Source of the DNA: Phenylobacterium sp. | Lineage (GTDB): Bacteria > Pseudomonadota > Alphaproteobacteria > Caulobacterales > Caulobacteraceae | Length of the DNA: 64,000 bases | NCBI GenBank assembly: GCA_004799545.1 | Contig: SSMU01000005.1 | Span: 186,001-250,000 of the forward strand | Direction: 5' to 3' | Part shown: piece after piece, positions 51,799-60,368 of the stretch | Position numbering within the stretch: position 1 is the first letter of the stretch | How the letters are laid out: each line of letters begins with the position of its first letter | The notes under the pieces: model-generated | Database searches by the model: none | Seen by the model: only the letters and a program-made list of their open reading frames with translations | What the model was told of the DNA's origin: nothing | Position numbers and translations under genes: made by a program

Positions 51799-52533
51799 AT
51801 GCCCGGCCGGGCGCGGATCGGGATGAGCATTGGGCTGCGCGCGCCGCCGCGCCACGACGCCGCGGCGGGCCTCCGGAGCGGCTCGGCCCTGCCCGGCATG
51901 GCGGCGGCCTGGGGCGGACCTGCCGCGCCGAAGCCCGCCCGCGATCCGGCGCCGCCGCCGGACGAGCCACAGCGGACCGAGCCTCAGTCCGAGCTCGAGC
52001 CGGCGCCGGCGATCGCGGCGGAGCCCGCGTCCGCGGCCGAACAGATCTGGACCGTCTCGCCGATCGAGGTGCTGCCGCCGGGCGCTTCGCGACGCCGGCG
52101 GGCGCGGACCGACTGGGTTCCGGCGGCGGTGGCCTTCGCGGTCGCCGCCCTGGGCGTCGCCATCCTGATCTACGCCGCCGACCGGCCGGCCCCGCAGGCG
52201 CCCTCCGCCTCGCCCGCCTTCGTGGCCCAGCCCACGGTGATCGCCGCCCCGCCGGCCGTCGCCCCGCCCGTCGCGCCCCCGACCGCACGCCTGCGCGACA
52301 CCGAGGTCGCCGCACCGCCGGTCGTCCCCGTCGCGAAGCCGAGACCGGCCCTGCGCCGAGCGGCGGCGCAACCTCCGGCCAAGCTCCCGCCCGCCGTGGT
52401 CCCGCCGCCGGCGCTCGCTGTCCAGCCCGCGCCGCTGGCCGCGCCGCCCCCGCCCAAGCTGGCCCCGCCGCCCGCCGCGCCGCCGCCGCCGACCGACCCG
52501 AACGCGCCGCTCGCGACCCACGCACCGGGCTAG
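51799..52533 (+). CDS. Pro/Ala-rich single-pass membrane protein
   Basis: A 244-residue protein. Residues about 1-105 are soluble and acidic-to-basic, with RRRRARTDWV just before a transmembrane helix (AAVAFAVAALGVAILIYAAD). The rest is a Pro/Ala-rich tail (for example APPPPKLAPPPAAPPPP). Upstream codons (LPDETNPYARPSAYPP) stay in frame and look coding, so the true start may be a CTG near 51751. The layout, cytoplasmic head, one helix and Pro-rich periplasmic tail, resembles TonB-like spanning proteins, but no TonB C-domain is present. Confidence 0.55.
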   Translation: MPGRARIGMSIGLRAPPRHDAAAGLRSGSALPGMAAAWGGPAAPKPARDPAPPPDEPQRTEPQSELEPAPAIAAEPASAAEQIWTVSPIEVLPPGASRRRRARTDWVPAAVAFAVAALGVAILIYAADRPAPQAPSASPAFVAQPTVIAAPPAVAPPVAPPTARLRDTEVAAPPVVPVAKPRPALRRAAAQPPAKLPPAVVPPPALAVQPAPLAAPPPPKLAPPPAAPPPPTDPNAPLATHAPG

Positions 52534-52632
52534 GACCAGCGGTGACCGGGGCCTGACGCCCGCGTTCAAACCGGGTTCACGCGCGCGCCAATAGCTTGAA
52601 CGCTCGGGGGTGGTTCAGAAGGAAGAGGCTCT

Positions 52633-53091
52633 ATGAGACACCTGCTCTACGCCGCCCTGGCGGTCAGCGCGGCCGCCGCGCCGATCGCCGCCTCGGCGCA
52701 ACCCTACGACCATGACGACCACGGCCGGGCCCGCGTCGAGGACCGGCGCGACCACGACAACCGCGATCGCGACCACCACGACCGCTACGACCGCGGCCAT
52801 CCGGACAGCTGGCGCAGCCGCGCGGAATGGCGTGGCTTCAACGGCGCGCGGGCCGGCTACTGGTTCGCGCCCGGCTATGGCTACCAGCGCTACAATCCGG
52901 CCTGGCACAGCGCCTGGCGGCGCGGCGGCTACGTGCCCTCCGCCTATCGCCACTACTATGTGCAGGACTGGGGCTACTACGGCCTGCGTCCGCCGCCCCC
53001 CGGCTACCGCTGGGTCTACGCCGACGGCGACTTCGTGCTGATGGCGCTGGCCAACGGCCTGATCGCCGACGTGATCATCCACGGGTATTAG
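52633..53091 (+). CDS. RcnB-like periplasmic protein
   Basis: A 152-residue protein with a signal peptide (about 22 residues, ending ASAQ). A His/Asp/Arg-rich region ([20 protein letters not shown]) precedes an RcnB-like domain: [20 protein letters not shown], then [21 protein letters not shown]. coli RcnB is a periplasmic protein affecting Ni/Co homeostasis. Many alphaproteobacteria have several such paralogues with untested roles. The His-rich region supports metal binding. It is a single gene between the Pro-rich membrane protein and a repeat. Confidence 0.75.
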   Translation: MRHLLYAALAVSAAAAPIAASAQPYDHDDHGRARVEDRRDHDNRDRDHHDRYDRGHPDSWRSRAEWRGFNGARAGYWFAPGYGYQRYNPAWHSAWRRGGYVPSAYRHYYVQDWGYYGLRPPPPGYRWVYADGDFVLMALANGLIADVIIHGY

Positions 53092-53106
53092 GCGACGCCA
53101 ACCTGG

Positions 53107-53244
53107 CCCTTCCCCTCGATGGGGAAGGGTTGGGATGGGGTGTGAGCAGAGGGTCAGGTGGGATTTCAGGGCGGCGCCTCGCTGCGCACCTCCCGCATCT
53201 CCGCGGCACACCCCACTCCAACCTCTCCCCATCGAAGGGAGAGG
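53107..53244. repeat. Palindromic repeat, family 3
   Basis: The outer arms CCCTTCCCCTCGATGGGGAA and CCTCTCCCCATCGAAGGGAG flank inner segments with GGGCGGCGCCTCGCTGCGCA. The element fills the gap between convergent genes (stops at 53091 and 53251), a location shared with most repeats here. The reading frames across it are not conserved. Confidence 0.7.
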
Positions 53245-53250
53245 CTTTCC

Positions 53251-53706
53251 TCAAAGGCTAATCGACATCTCCGAGGTCTGAGCCCAGCCGAGCTTGTCGT
53301 ACATCGGCCGGGCCATGGCGGTGGCGTGCAGCACCAAGTAGGCGAGGCCGCGCCGGCGGCCCTCCTCGGTGGCGCGGGCCATCAGCGCGCCGGCCACGCC
53401 GCGCCCACGATGCGCCGGTTCCACGAAGACATTGAGGATGTAGCCGCGGGCGTCCTGGTCCATGTGCGAGGGATGCGGCGGCCAGTCGATGACCATCATG
53501 CCGAGGCCCGCGACCGGCTGGCCCTCCGCGTCCGCGATCCAGCCGAAATAGGCGCCCGAGGCCAGCTTCGGCGCGAGCCAGGCGCGGAACGGCGCGGCCA
53601 TGGGCGCGAGCATCTCATCGCTGCGCCCGGAAGCCTTGAACATCTCCTGGCGATGGCGGCAGACGAGGTCGAGGTCGTCCGGACCGACCGGGCGGTAGTC
53701 GTACAT
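53251..53706 (-). CDS. GNAT-family N-acetyltransferase
   Basis: A 151-residue acetyltransferase. The acetyl-CoA-binding region is FVEPAHRGRGVAGALM (Q/R-x-x-G-x-G/A pattern), preceded by the strand GYILNV and followed by YLVLHATAMARPMYDKLGW, the usual GNAT end. The substrate is unknown. The ATG at 53706 is chosen because the longer frame adds an unrelated Arg-rich leader. It begins 2 bases after the CYTH gene stop, so the pair is coupled. Confidence 0.85.
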   Translation of the reverse strand: MYDYRPVGPDDLDLVCRHRQEMFKASGRSDEMLAPMAAPFRAWLAPKLASGAYFGWIADAEGQPVAGLGMMVIDWPPHPSHMDQDARGYILNVFVEPAHRGRGVAGALMARATEEGRRRGLAYLVLHATAMARPMYDKLGWAQTSEMSISL

Positions 53707-53708
53707 CC

Positions 53709-54242
53709 TCAGGCCTCCTCGGGCAGGCCGTCCGCCACCAGCGACCCGCCGGAATAGCGCGCGTCCTCGGTGACCTCGCGGAGCGCGAAGTCGGGGACCG
53801 GGAAGGCGGCCAGGGCTTCGGCGCTGTCGAACTCGGCCTCGGCCAGAACCAGGCCCGCCAGTTCGCCCTCGAAGCGGTCGACGGAGAGCGCCACCCCGTC
53901 CACGGCCCTGAGATGGTGGCGCACCTTGCGCAGCCGCCGGCCCGGCAGGTCGGCCAGCAGGGCGAACTCCGCCTCCGACAGGTAGATCGAGGTGATCAGC
54001 CGGGTGCGGGCGTCGACGTCGGCCTTGCGGGCGATGCGCCGCTGCGCCGGGCCGCCGTCCAGGGGGTGGGCCTCGCGTAGCCGGAGCCGCGTGCCGGTGA
54101 CATAGAGGTCGGTGATCGCCTCGGCCCACAGCACCCGATCCATGGGGACCTCGGCGCAGAGCCAGCGCCGCTCCCGCTCGACGAAGGCGTACTTCAGCTT
54201 CTGGAAGCCGAGCGCCTGGGCGGTGGCCAGATCGATGTCCAT
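53709..54242 (-). CDS. CYTH-domain protein
   Basis: A 177-residue protein with the tunnel-type CYTH pattern: EKxxY-like KLKYAFVERERRWL near the start, TRLRLREAHP with the RIARKADVD strand, and VDRFEGELAGLVLAEAEFDS with paired Glu near the end. CYTH enzymes hydrolyse or cyclise nucleoside or organic triphosphates, with acidic residues holding metal. The ATG at 54242 begins directly before the domain. It diverges from the GntR gene, with their starts about 60 bases apart. Confidence 0.75.
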   Translation of the reverse strand: MDIDLATAQALGFQKLKYAFVERERRWLCAEVPMDRVLWAEAITDLYVTGTRLRLREAHPLDGGPAQRRIARKADVDARTRLITSIYLSEAEFALLADLPGRRLRKVRHHLRAVDGVALSVDRFEGELAGLVLAEAEFDSAEALAAFPVPDFALREVTEDARYSGGSLVADGLPEEA

Positions 54243-54264
54243 GCCCGTCCCTAGCCGTTCAGGC

Positions 54265-54293
54265 TTGACCATAGCAATGTTCGCTCATATTGT
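54265..54293 (+). promoter_or_regulatory. Sigma70-type promoter of the GntR-slipin operon
   Basis: TTGACC (54265-54270) and TATTGT (54288-54293) are separated by exactly 17 bases. Transcription would begin about 54300, one or two bases before the GntR start codon, so the transcript would be nearly leaderless. The -35 element lies within the short gap to the divergent CYTH gene. Confidence 0.7.
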
Positions 54294-54297
54294 ATGA

Positions 54298-54311
54298 GTG
54301 TATGCATACAC
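54298..54311. promoter_or_regulatory. Perfect 14-base palindrome over the GntR start codon
   Basis: GTGTATGCATACAC is a perfect palindrome covering the expected transcription start and the ATG at 54302. An operator at this site would let the regulator repress its own transcription, as is usual for YtrA-type GntR proteins. The binding itself is inferred. Confidence 0.55.
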
Positions 54312-54703
54312 AGCACCAACTCCTGCCCGCCCTGCACATCGAGGCCACCGGCGTCCCGATCTACGTGCAACTGCGCGAACAGGTGCTGGCGGCCATGGGG
54401 GCGGGGCAGCTTCGGCCCGGCGACCAGATGCCGACCATGCGCCAGGTGGCGGTGGCGCTGCGTGTGGACCTGAACACCGTCCGGCACGCCTACGACGAGC
54501 TGGAACGGATGGGGGCGGTGACGCTGGTTCGGGGGCGCGGCAGCTTCGTCGCCGAGCCGCCCGAGCCGGCCACCGCCTCGGTGCAGGCGAAAGCCGCCGA
54601 CAAGTTGGCCCGCCAGACCCTGGCGATGGCCGCCGCCGCCGGCGTCGCGCCTGAGATTCTCATCGAACGCATCGCGGCCCTGGCCGCGAAACAGGAGGAC
54701 TAG
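54302..54703 (+). CDS. YtrA-type GntR transcriptional regulator
   Basis: A 133-residue protein. The winged helix is GVPIYVQLREQVLAAMGAGQ, then LRPGDQMPTMRQVAVALRVD, LNTVRHAYDELE and VTLVRGRGSFVAE, and only a short tail follows, the hallmark of the YtrA subfamily, which dimerises through a small C-terminal region. The start at 54302 gives the family N-terminus with MHTQHQLLPALHIEATG; the earlier TTG (54290) would place codons before the expected transcription start. It is 2 bases ahead of the slipin gene, so the two are one operon and the regulator probably controls it. Confidence 0.88.
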   Translation: MHTQHQLLPALHIEATGVPIYVQLREQVLAAMGAGQLRPGDQMPTMRQVAVALRVDLNTVRHAYDELERMGAVTLVRGRGSFVAEPPEPATASVQAKAADKLARQTLAMAAAAGVAPEILIERIAALAAKQED

Positions 54704-54705
54704 AC

Positions 54706-55689
54706 ATGAACGGCTTCAGTGGGTCGGACTTCCGGCCCAGAGGGGTGAACGCCCTGGCAGCCCTGCTGGCGGTGATCGTCTTCGCGCTCGCCGCGCTTTC
54801 CATCGCCAAGGGCGCCACCGACGACAACTACACCTTCATCGTCGTGGGGGGCCTGCTGGTGCTGGTGGGCGTGCTGATCCCCGCCTCCCTGAAGATGGCC
54901 AACCAGTGGGAGCGGGCGATCGTCCTGCGGCTCGGCAAGCTGCACAAGATCGCCGGGCCCGGCCTGTTCGTCATCGTGCCGATCATCGATTCGGTGCAGA
55001 GCTGGCTCGACCAGCGGATCCAGACCACCGAGTTCAACGCCGAGCAGGCGCTGTCCAAGGACACCGTGCCGGTGGACGTGGACGCGGTGATCTTCTGGCA
55101 GATCCACGACCCCGAGCGCGCGGCCCTGGAGATCACCGACTACCGCTCGGCGATCAGCCGCGTGGCGCAGACGTCGCTGCGCGAAATGGTGGGCTCGTCC
55201 CTGCTGTCGACCCTGCTCTCCGACCGGCAGAAGGGCGACGAGGTCCTGAAGGACCACATCGGCCGCAAGACCGCCGAGTGGGGCGTCACCGCCCACTCCG
55301 TGGAAATCCGCGACATCAGCGTGCCGGCCGCCCTGCAGGACGCCATGAGCCGCGAGGCCCAGGCCCAGCGCGAGGCCGCCGCCCGGATCCACCTGGGCCA
55401 GGCCGAGCAGGAGGTGGCGATCAAGTTCGTCGAGGCCGCGGATATCTACGCCCGCAGCCCGGCCGCCCTGCAGCTGCGCGCCATGAACATCATCTACGAG
55501 ACCACCAAGGAGCGCGGGGCGACCATCCTGATGCCCACCGCCATGGTCGACGCCATGAACCCCGGCGGCCTCTTGGGCCTGGTGCAGGCCACCCAGGCCG
55601 GCGGCCCGCAGACCACGCCGCCGCCCGCGCCAACGCCCGAGGCCCCGCCGACCCCGCGCCGGCGTCGGCGCCGCTCGAACGACGGATAG
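54706..55689 (+). CDS. SPFH/band 7 protein, slipin-type
   Basis: A 327-residue membrane protein. One or two N-terminal helices (ALAALLAVIVFALAALSIAK and FIVVGGLLVLVGVLIPASLK) precede the band 7 domain: QWERAIVLRLGKLHKIAGPG, PVDVDAVIFWQIHDPERAAL, DVQK-like SDRQKGDEVLKDHI, and coiled-coil QAQREAAARIHLGQAEQEVA. The C-terminus is Pro/Arg-rich (PTPRRRRRRSNDG). Slipins form membrane microdomain scaffolds and often pair with NfeD proteases, absent here. Cotranscription with a GntR regulator suggests response to membrane stress. Confidence 0.88.
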   Translation: MNGFSGSDFRPRGVNALAALLAVIVFALAALSIAKGATDDNYTFIVVGGLLVLVGVLIPASLKMANQWERAIVLRLGKLHKIAGPGLFVIVPIIDSVQSWLDQRIQTTEFNAEQALSKDTVPVDVDAVIFWQIHDPERAALEITDYRSAISRVAQTSLREMVGSSLLSTLLSDRQKGDEVLKDHIGRKTAEWGVTAHSVEIRDISVPAALQDAMSREAQAQREAAARIHLGQAEQEVAIKFVEAADIYARSPAALQLRAMNIIYETTKERGATILMPTAMVDAMNPGGLLGLVQATQAGGPQTTPPPAPTPEAPPTPRRRRRRSNDG

Positions 55690-55701
55690 GGGCATCGGGC
55701 C

Positions 55702-55872
55702 ATGACCGCCTCGTTCACCCGCTGGCTGATCGCGCTGACCATCGCGAGCCTCGCCATGGGCTTGGTGCTGGCCCATGCCGCCCATGCCGGGGAGGTCTCC
55801 GGGCCGGACGCGACGGCGGCGGCGCATGGTCAAGCTTTCGACACGGCCGGACACTATAATTCACTTATGTAA
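55702..55872 (+). CDS. Possible small exported peptide
   Basis: A 56-residue frame: MTASFTRWLIALTIASLAMG and LVLAHAAHAGEV look like a signal peptide, followed by an unremarkable tail ending in NSLM. It starts 12 bases after the slipin stop. Its end overlaps an AT-rich TATAAT (55855-55860) that may be the -10 of the receptor gene, so it could also be non-coding. Confidence 0.35.
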   Translation: MTASFTRWLIALTIASLAMGLVLAHAAHAGEVSGPDATAAAHGQAFDTAGHYNSLM

Positions 55873-55912
55873 TTACGACCCTGCGTGCAGGTCGATCTGG
55901 GGGGAAGTCCGA

Positions 55913-58465
55913 ATGAGCAGGCGTCGCGGTCGCGCGTTGTTGTTGGCTTGCGCCGCGCTGTCGGCGGCGGTCCTGGCCGCCGCCCCGGCCACGGCGCAGG
56001 AGGTGGTGGGACCCTGGCACGGGGTGCTGGTGATCGGGGCCAACGTCCTGCGCGTGGTGGTGCGGGTGAAGCCCAAGGCCGGCGGCGGCTACGAAGGCGA
56101 GATGGTCAGTCCCGACCAGAGCCCGCGCGGCATCCCGATCTCCGACATCAAGCTGGCCGGCGACCGCTTCAGCTTCGCCATCCCGATGGCCGGCGCCTCG
56201 TTCGAGGGGACCTGGGACGCGGGCCACCAGAGCTGGGCCGGCCAGTTCAAGCAGGGCGCGAGCCTGCCGCTGACCCTGCTCAAGGGTGACGTGGTCCCGG
56301 CCGCGGGCGCCGCGGCCAAGCCCCCGCCCCGGCCGGCCGCGGGCGCGCCTGCCCCCGCCCCCACGGCTGGCAAGCCGCCGGTCGGCAAGACCGTGGAGGC
56401 CCTGACCGTCACCGGCCAGTCGAACGCCATCCACACCGACATCGACAAGCGCAGCTACGACATCACCAAGGACCTGCAGACCCAGACCGGCTCGATCGCC
56501 GACGCCCTGCGCAACGTGCCCTCGGTGGACGTGGACGTGCAGGGCAACGTCTCCCTGCGCGGCGATTCCAACGTCACCATCATGATCGACGGCAAGCCCT
56601 CGAGCCTGTTCTCCGGGCCGGCGCGCGGCCAGGTGCTGCAGTCGATGCCGGCCAGCGCCTTTGAACGCGTGGAGGTGATGACCAACCCCTCGGCCGCCTA
56701 TCGGCCCGACGGTTCGGCCGGGATCATCAACCTGATCCCGAAGAGCGCCAAGGCGATCGGCCGCTCCGGCTCGGCGCGGGTGAACCTGGGCCCCGAGGGC
56801 CGCGCCAACCTGGGCCTCAGCGGCTATTCGGTGAGCAAGACCCTGACCCTGTCGGGCGACGCGGTCTATGTGCATGACCGGCAGGACGTGAACAGCCTGG
56901 ACGAGCGCTCGCGGCTGGACCCGGCGACGGCGCGCTTCCTCGACAGCACCCAGGACACCGTGGCCAACTCCAAGGTCAACGTCGTGGTGGGCCGCGGCGC
57001 CTTCGACTACAACCCCGACGCCAAGACCCAGATCACCGGCGAGCTGCGCGGCACGGGCGTCTATGTGAAGGCCAAGGATGCCAGCCTGTTCACCGGCGTC
57101 GCGCCCGGCGGCGTCCTGCCCGAGGGCTTCGACCGGACCGGCGACACCAGCTTCGACCGGACCAATGTGGCGGCGCAGGGCGGCTGGCGGCGGAAGTTCG
57201 CCGGCGAGGACCACGTGCTGTCGGTGGACCTGACCGAGGAGCACACCGACTCCTCCCGCGACCGGGCGGCCACGACGCTCAGCACCACGCCGGCCCTGCC
57301 CAGCCTGTTCCAGGACATCCGCCAGGATTCCACGGACGACCAGACCCATGTGAAGGCCGACTACAGCCGCCCGATGCCGGGCGATTCCAAGCTGAAGGTG
57401 GGCTACGAACTGCAGGTCAACGTCGACGACTTCCTGAATAGCGGGACGACCGGCGCCACCGAGGCGAGCGCGGTCTCCGATCCGTCGCTGATCGACCATT
57501 TCAAGTTCGACCAGGCGGTGAACGGCGCCTACGTCACCTACCAGAAGCCGTTCGGCGACCTCACCGTGCTGGGCGGGCTGCGGCTGGAGGACACCTGGAT
57601 CAAGCTCGATGACGTGACCACCGCCTTCCGCTCGACGCGCGACGACCTCGCCGTCTATCCGTCACTGCACCTGGCCTACAAGATCAGCGGCGCCCAGCAG
57701 CTCACCGCCAGCTTCAGCGAGCGTATCCAGCGGCCGGCGGCGACCGACTACGACCCGTTCCGCCAGGAGATCGATCCGTTCAACTTCCAGTCCGGAAATC
57801 CGAACCTGAAGCCGCAGGAGACCCGGTCCTACGAGGCCGGCTACCAGTACCGCGCCGGGACCACCTTCTACCTCGCGACCCTCTATTGGCGGGACAACCA
57901 CCGCGGCGTCACCGACGTGGTGGAGGACCTGGGCGGCGGCGTGCTGCTGACCACCAAGGAAAACCTCTCCAACAGCCAGAGCGGCGGGCTGGAACTGGTG
58001 GCGGCCGGCAAGCTCACCAGCACGCTCAGCTACCAGGTGAGCGGCAACCTGGGCTGGACGGAGATCGACGCCTCGGACCTGGGGTTCGCGCAGAAGACGC
58101 AGGCCTTCACGCCGAGCGGCCGCGGGGTGGTCAACTGGCAGGTGACCGCTAAAGACCTGGTGCAGATCCAGGGCAACCTGACCGGCAAGCGGCTGACGCC
58201 GCAGGGTTTCCATGAGCCGGTGGGGCTGGTGAACGTCGGCTACAAGCACAAGTTCAACGACGACTGGACGCTGTTCGTGGTGGGCCGCGATGTGCTGGCG
58301 ACCTACAAGGACACCCTGGTGATCGACACCCCCACCCTGCATGACCGGGTCGAGACCCATGTGAAGCTGCGGGCCTTCTACATCGGCTTCACGCGGACCT
58401 TCGGCAGCGGCCGGCGGCGCGAGCCGGGCTTCGACTACGGCACGACAACCGGCGCGCCGCAGTAG
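55913..58465 (+). CDS. TonB-dependent receptor-like beta-barrel with an extra N-terminal beta domain
   Basis: An 850-residue outer membrane protein from ATG 55913 (GGGGGAAG site) with a signal peptide. Residues about 30-125 (VGPWHGVLVIGANVLRVVVR; SPDQSPRGIPISDIKLAGDR; QFKQGASLPLTLLKGD) match the small beta domain usually found ahead of secreted serine hydrolases. A Pro/Ala linker leads to a plug (SIADALRNVPSVDVDVQGNV; SLRGDSNVTIMIDGKPSS) and a 22-strand-type barrel (ELQVNVDDFLNSG; SFSERIQRPAATDYDPFRQE; NPNLKPQETRSYEAGYQYRA) of the OMP_b-brl_3 kind. It imports or binds a large substrate through TonB. The amidohydrolase gene follows by 44 bases. Confidence 0.85.
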   Translation: MSRRRGRALLLACAALSAAVLAAAPATAQEVVGPWHGVLVIGANVLRVVVRVKPKAGGGYEGEMVSPDQSPRGIPISDIKLAGDRFSFAIPMAGASFEGTWDAGHQSWAGQFKQGASLPLTLLKGDVVPAAGAAAKPPPRPAAGAPAPAPTAGKPPVGKTVEALTVTGQSNAIHTDIDKRSYDITKDLQTQTGSIADALRNVPSVDVDVQGNVSLRGDSNVTIMIDGKPSSLFSGPARGQVLQSMPASAFERVEVMTNPSAAYRPDGSAGIINLIPKSAKAIGRSGSARVNLGPEGRANLGLSGYSVSKTLTLSGDAVYVHDRQDVNSLDERSRLDPATARFLDSTQDTVANSKVNVVVGRGAFDYNPDAKTQITGELRGTGVYVKAKDASLFTGVAPGGVLPEGFDRTGDTSFDRTNVAAQGGWRRKFAGEDHVLSVDLTEEHTDSSRDRAATTLSTTPALPSLFQDIRQDSTDDQTHVKADYSRPMPGDSKLKVGYELQVNVDDFLNSGTTGATEASAVSDPSLIDHFKFDQAVNGAYVTYQKPFGDLTVLGGLRLEDTWIKLDDVTTAFRSTRDDLAVYPSLHLAYKISGAQQLTASFSERIQRPAATDYDPFRQEIDPFNFQSGNPNLKPQETRSYEAGYQYRAGTTFYLATLYWRDNHRGVTDVVEDLGGGVLLTTKENLSNSQSGGLELVAAGKLTSTLSYQVSGNLGWTEIDASDLGFAQKTQAFTPSGRGVVNWQVTAKDLVQIQGNLTGKRLTPQGFHEPVGLVNVGYKHKFNDDWTLFVVGRDVLATYKDTLVIDTPTLHDRVETHVKLRAFYIGFTRTFGSGRRREPGFDYGTTTGAPQ

Positions 58466-58509
58466 GGCATGGGGTTGGCGCGGGGCCGTTGCGCGGCTAG
58501 CTAGGCCGC

Positions 58510-60189
58510 ATGCGCTTCGCCCTCGCCGCCATCGCCCTGCTCGCCCTGCCGCTCGCCGCCTCGGCCGCGTCCCCAATTTCCGCAGATGGGGCGAAAGCCG
58601 ACCTGGTGATCTGGGGCGGACCGATCTACACGGCCGTGGACGCCCATCCGACAGCCCAGGCGGTGGCGGTGCGCGGCGGGCGGATCGTCTATGTGGGCGC
58701 GCGCGCCGGCGCCCAGGCCGAGGTCGGGCCGAACACCCAGGTGATCGACCTGCACGGTTCGGCCCTGTTCCCCGGCTTCACCGACTGCCACGCCCACCTG
58801 CGCGAGATCGGCGAGCGGGAGCTGACGCTGAACCTGGAGGGCTCGACGTCCGCCGCCGAGGTCAGCCGCAGGCTGGCCGCCTGGATCGCCGAGCACCATC
58901 CGGCCGGGACGATCTTCGGCATGGGCTGGCACGAGGCCGGCTGGCCGGAGCACCGCTTCCTTGAGCGCGGTGACCTCGACGCCGTGTCGCCCGACCAGCC
59001 GGTGATACTGCAGCGCGCCGACGGCCACGCCCTGGTCGCCAACTCGGCCGCGCTGAGGGCGGCGGGCGTCGACGCCAGCACGCCCGCCCCGCCCGGCGGC
59101 CAGATCCTGAAGGGCGCCGACGGCCAGCCCACCGGCATGCTGGTGGACAACGCCAAGGGGTTGGTGGCCCGCCTGCTGCCTGCGCCCAGCGAGGCGCGCA
59201 AGCTGGAGGCTTATCGCGCCGCCTTCAAGGTGGAGACCGCCTACGGCTGGACCGGCGTGCACTTCATGAGCGTCGACGCCGCCGACGTGCCGCTGCTGGA
59301 GGCGATGGACCGGCAGGGCGAAGCGCCCTTGCGGGTCTACAACGCCGTCACCGCCGACCAGGCCGGGGCGCTGATGGCGGCCGGTCCCCGCGCCACGCCG
59401 GACGGACGGATCACCACCCGAGCGATCAAGCTGTTCATGGATGGCGCGCTGGGCTCGCGCGGGGCGGCGCTGTTCGCCGACTATGCCGACTCGCCGGGCG
59501 CCAAGGGCGCCTTCGTCACCCCGCCGGACCACATGCGCCCGATCCTCGCCAAGGCGCTGGCGTCGGGCTTCCAGGTCTCCACCCACGCGATCGGCGACCG
59601 CGGCAACGCCGAGGCGCTCAGCCTCTATGAGCAGGCGTTCAAGGCCAATCCGGCGGCGGGGGCCGCGGCGCGCTGGCGGATCGAGCACGCCCAGATCCTC
59701 AGGCCCGCCGACATTCCCCGCTTCCACGCCGACCACGTGATCGCCTCCATGCAGCCCAGCCACGCGATCGGCGATCTGCACTGGGCGGGCGCCCGGCTGG
59801 GGGCGGCGCGGCTGAACGGCGCCTACGCCTGGAAGAGCCTGCTGAGATCCGGGGCGGTGGTGGTGGGCGGCTCCGATGCGCCGGTGGAGCGCGGGGCGCC
59901 CTTGATCGAGTTCTACGCCGCGGTGGCGCGCAAGGACCTGAACGGGGTCTCCGGGCCCGACTGGCGCCCCGAGGAGGCCCTGTCGCGGCCCGAGGCGCTG
60001 AAGCTGTTCACCGCCAGCGCCGCCTATGCGCGGTTTGCGGAAAACGACCTGGGCGTCATCGCCGTCGGCAAGCGGGCGGACCTTTCGGCCTTCTCGGTGG
60101 ACCTGATGAAGGCGCCCGTGGCGGAGATTCCCAAGGGCCACGCGGTGCTCACCGTGGTGGACGGCCAGATCGTCTATCGGGCGGGATAG
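58510..60189 (+). CDS. Secreted YtcJ-type amidohydrolase
   Basis: A 559-residue metal-dependent hydrolase with a signal peptide (about 20 residues, ending ASAA). The amidohydrolase motifs are FTDCHAHLRE (HxH), LFMDGALGSRG, STHAIGDRGNAEAL (His), RIEHAQIL (His) and VGGSDAPVERG (Asp). This group (COG1574) is often annotated as exoenzyme or N-substituted formamide deformylase. It acts in the periplasm here. Placement after the receptor suggests a joint uptake-and-hydrolysis role. Confidence 0.88.
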   Translation: MRFALAAIALLALPLAASAASPISADGAKADLVIWGGPIYTAVDAHPTAQAVAVRGGRIVYVGARAGAQAEVGPNTQVIDLHGSALFPGFTDCHAHLREIGERELTLNLEGSTSAAEVSRRLAAWIAEHHPAGTIFGMGWHEAGWPEHRFLERGDLDAVSPDQPVILQRADGHALVANSAALRAAGVDASTPAPPGGQILKGADGQPTGMLVDNAKGLVARLLPAPSEARKLEAYRAAFKVETAYGWTGVHFMSVDAADVPLLEAMDRQGEAPLRVYNAVTADQAGALMAAGPRATPDGRITTRAIKLFMDGALGSRGAALFADYADSPGAKGAFVTPPDHMRPILAKALASGFQVSTHAIGDRGNAEALSLYEQAFKANPAAGAAARWRIEHAQILRPADIPRFHADHVIASMQPSHAIGDLHWAGARLGAARLNGAYAWKSLLRSGAVVVGGSDAPVERGAPLIEFYAAVARKDLNGVSGPDWRPEEALSRPEALKLFTASAAYARFAENDLGVIAVGKRADLSAFSVDLMKAPVAEIPKGHAVLTVVDGQIVYRAG

Positions 60190-60209
60190 GGACCTCCCTC
60201 CGCGCAGCC

Positions 60210-60368
60210 CTATTCGGGCGGCGGCTTGTCCTCAGGCGGCGGCCGGCGCTTGCGGGCGTCGCCGTGCGGTTCGGTGAGGCTGGGCGGATCGCTGGCCGGG
60301 AAGCTGTCGTCCAGCTGGTCGTCGAGCTCGTCGTCGAGCGGCTTGTCGGGTGGTTTCAGGGGGGCCAT
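60210..60368 (-). CDS. Small acidic disordered protein
   Basis: A 52-residue protein (MAPLKPPDKPLDDELDDQLD, then DSFPASDPPSLTEPHG and a Lys/Pro-rich end). The DDSFPASDPPS segment occurs in many small alphaproteobacterial proteins of unknown role. Its ATG overlaps the hydrolase stop by one base (TGATG), making it the last gene of the coupled operon 62618-60210. Confidence 0.7.
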   Translation of the reverse strand: MAPLKPPDKPLDDELDDQLDDSFPASDPPSLTEPHGDARKRRPPPEDKPPPE

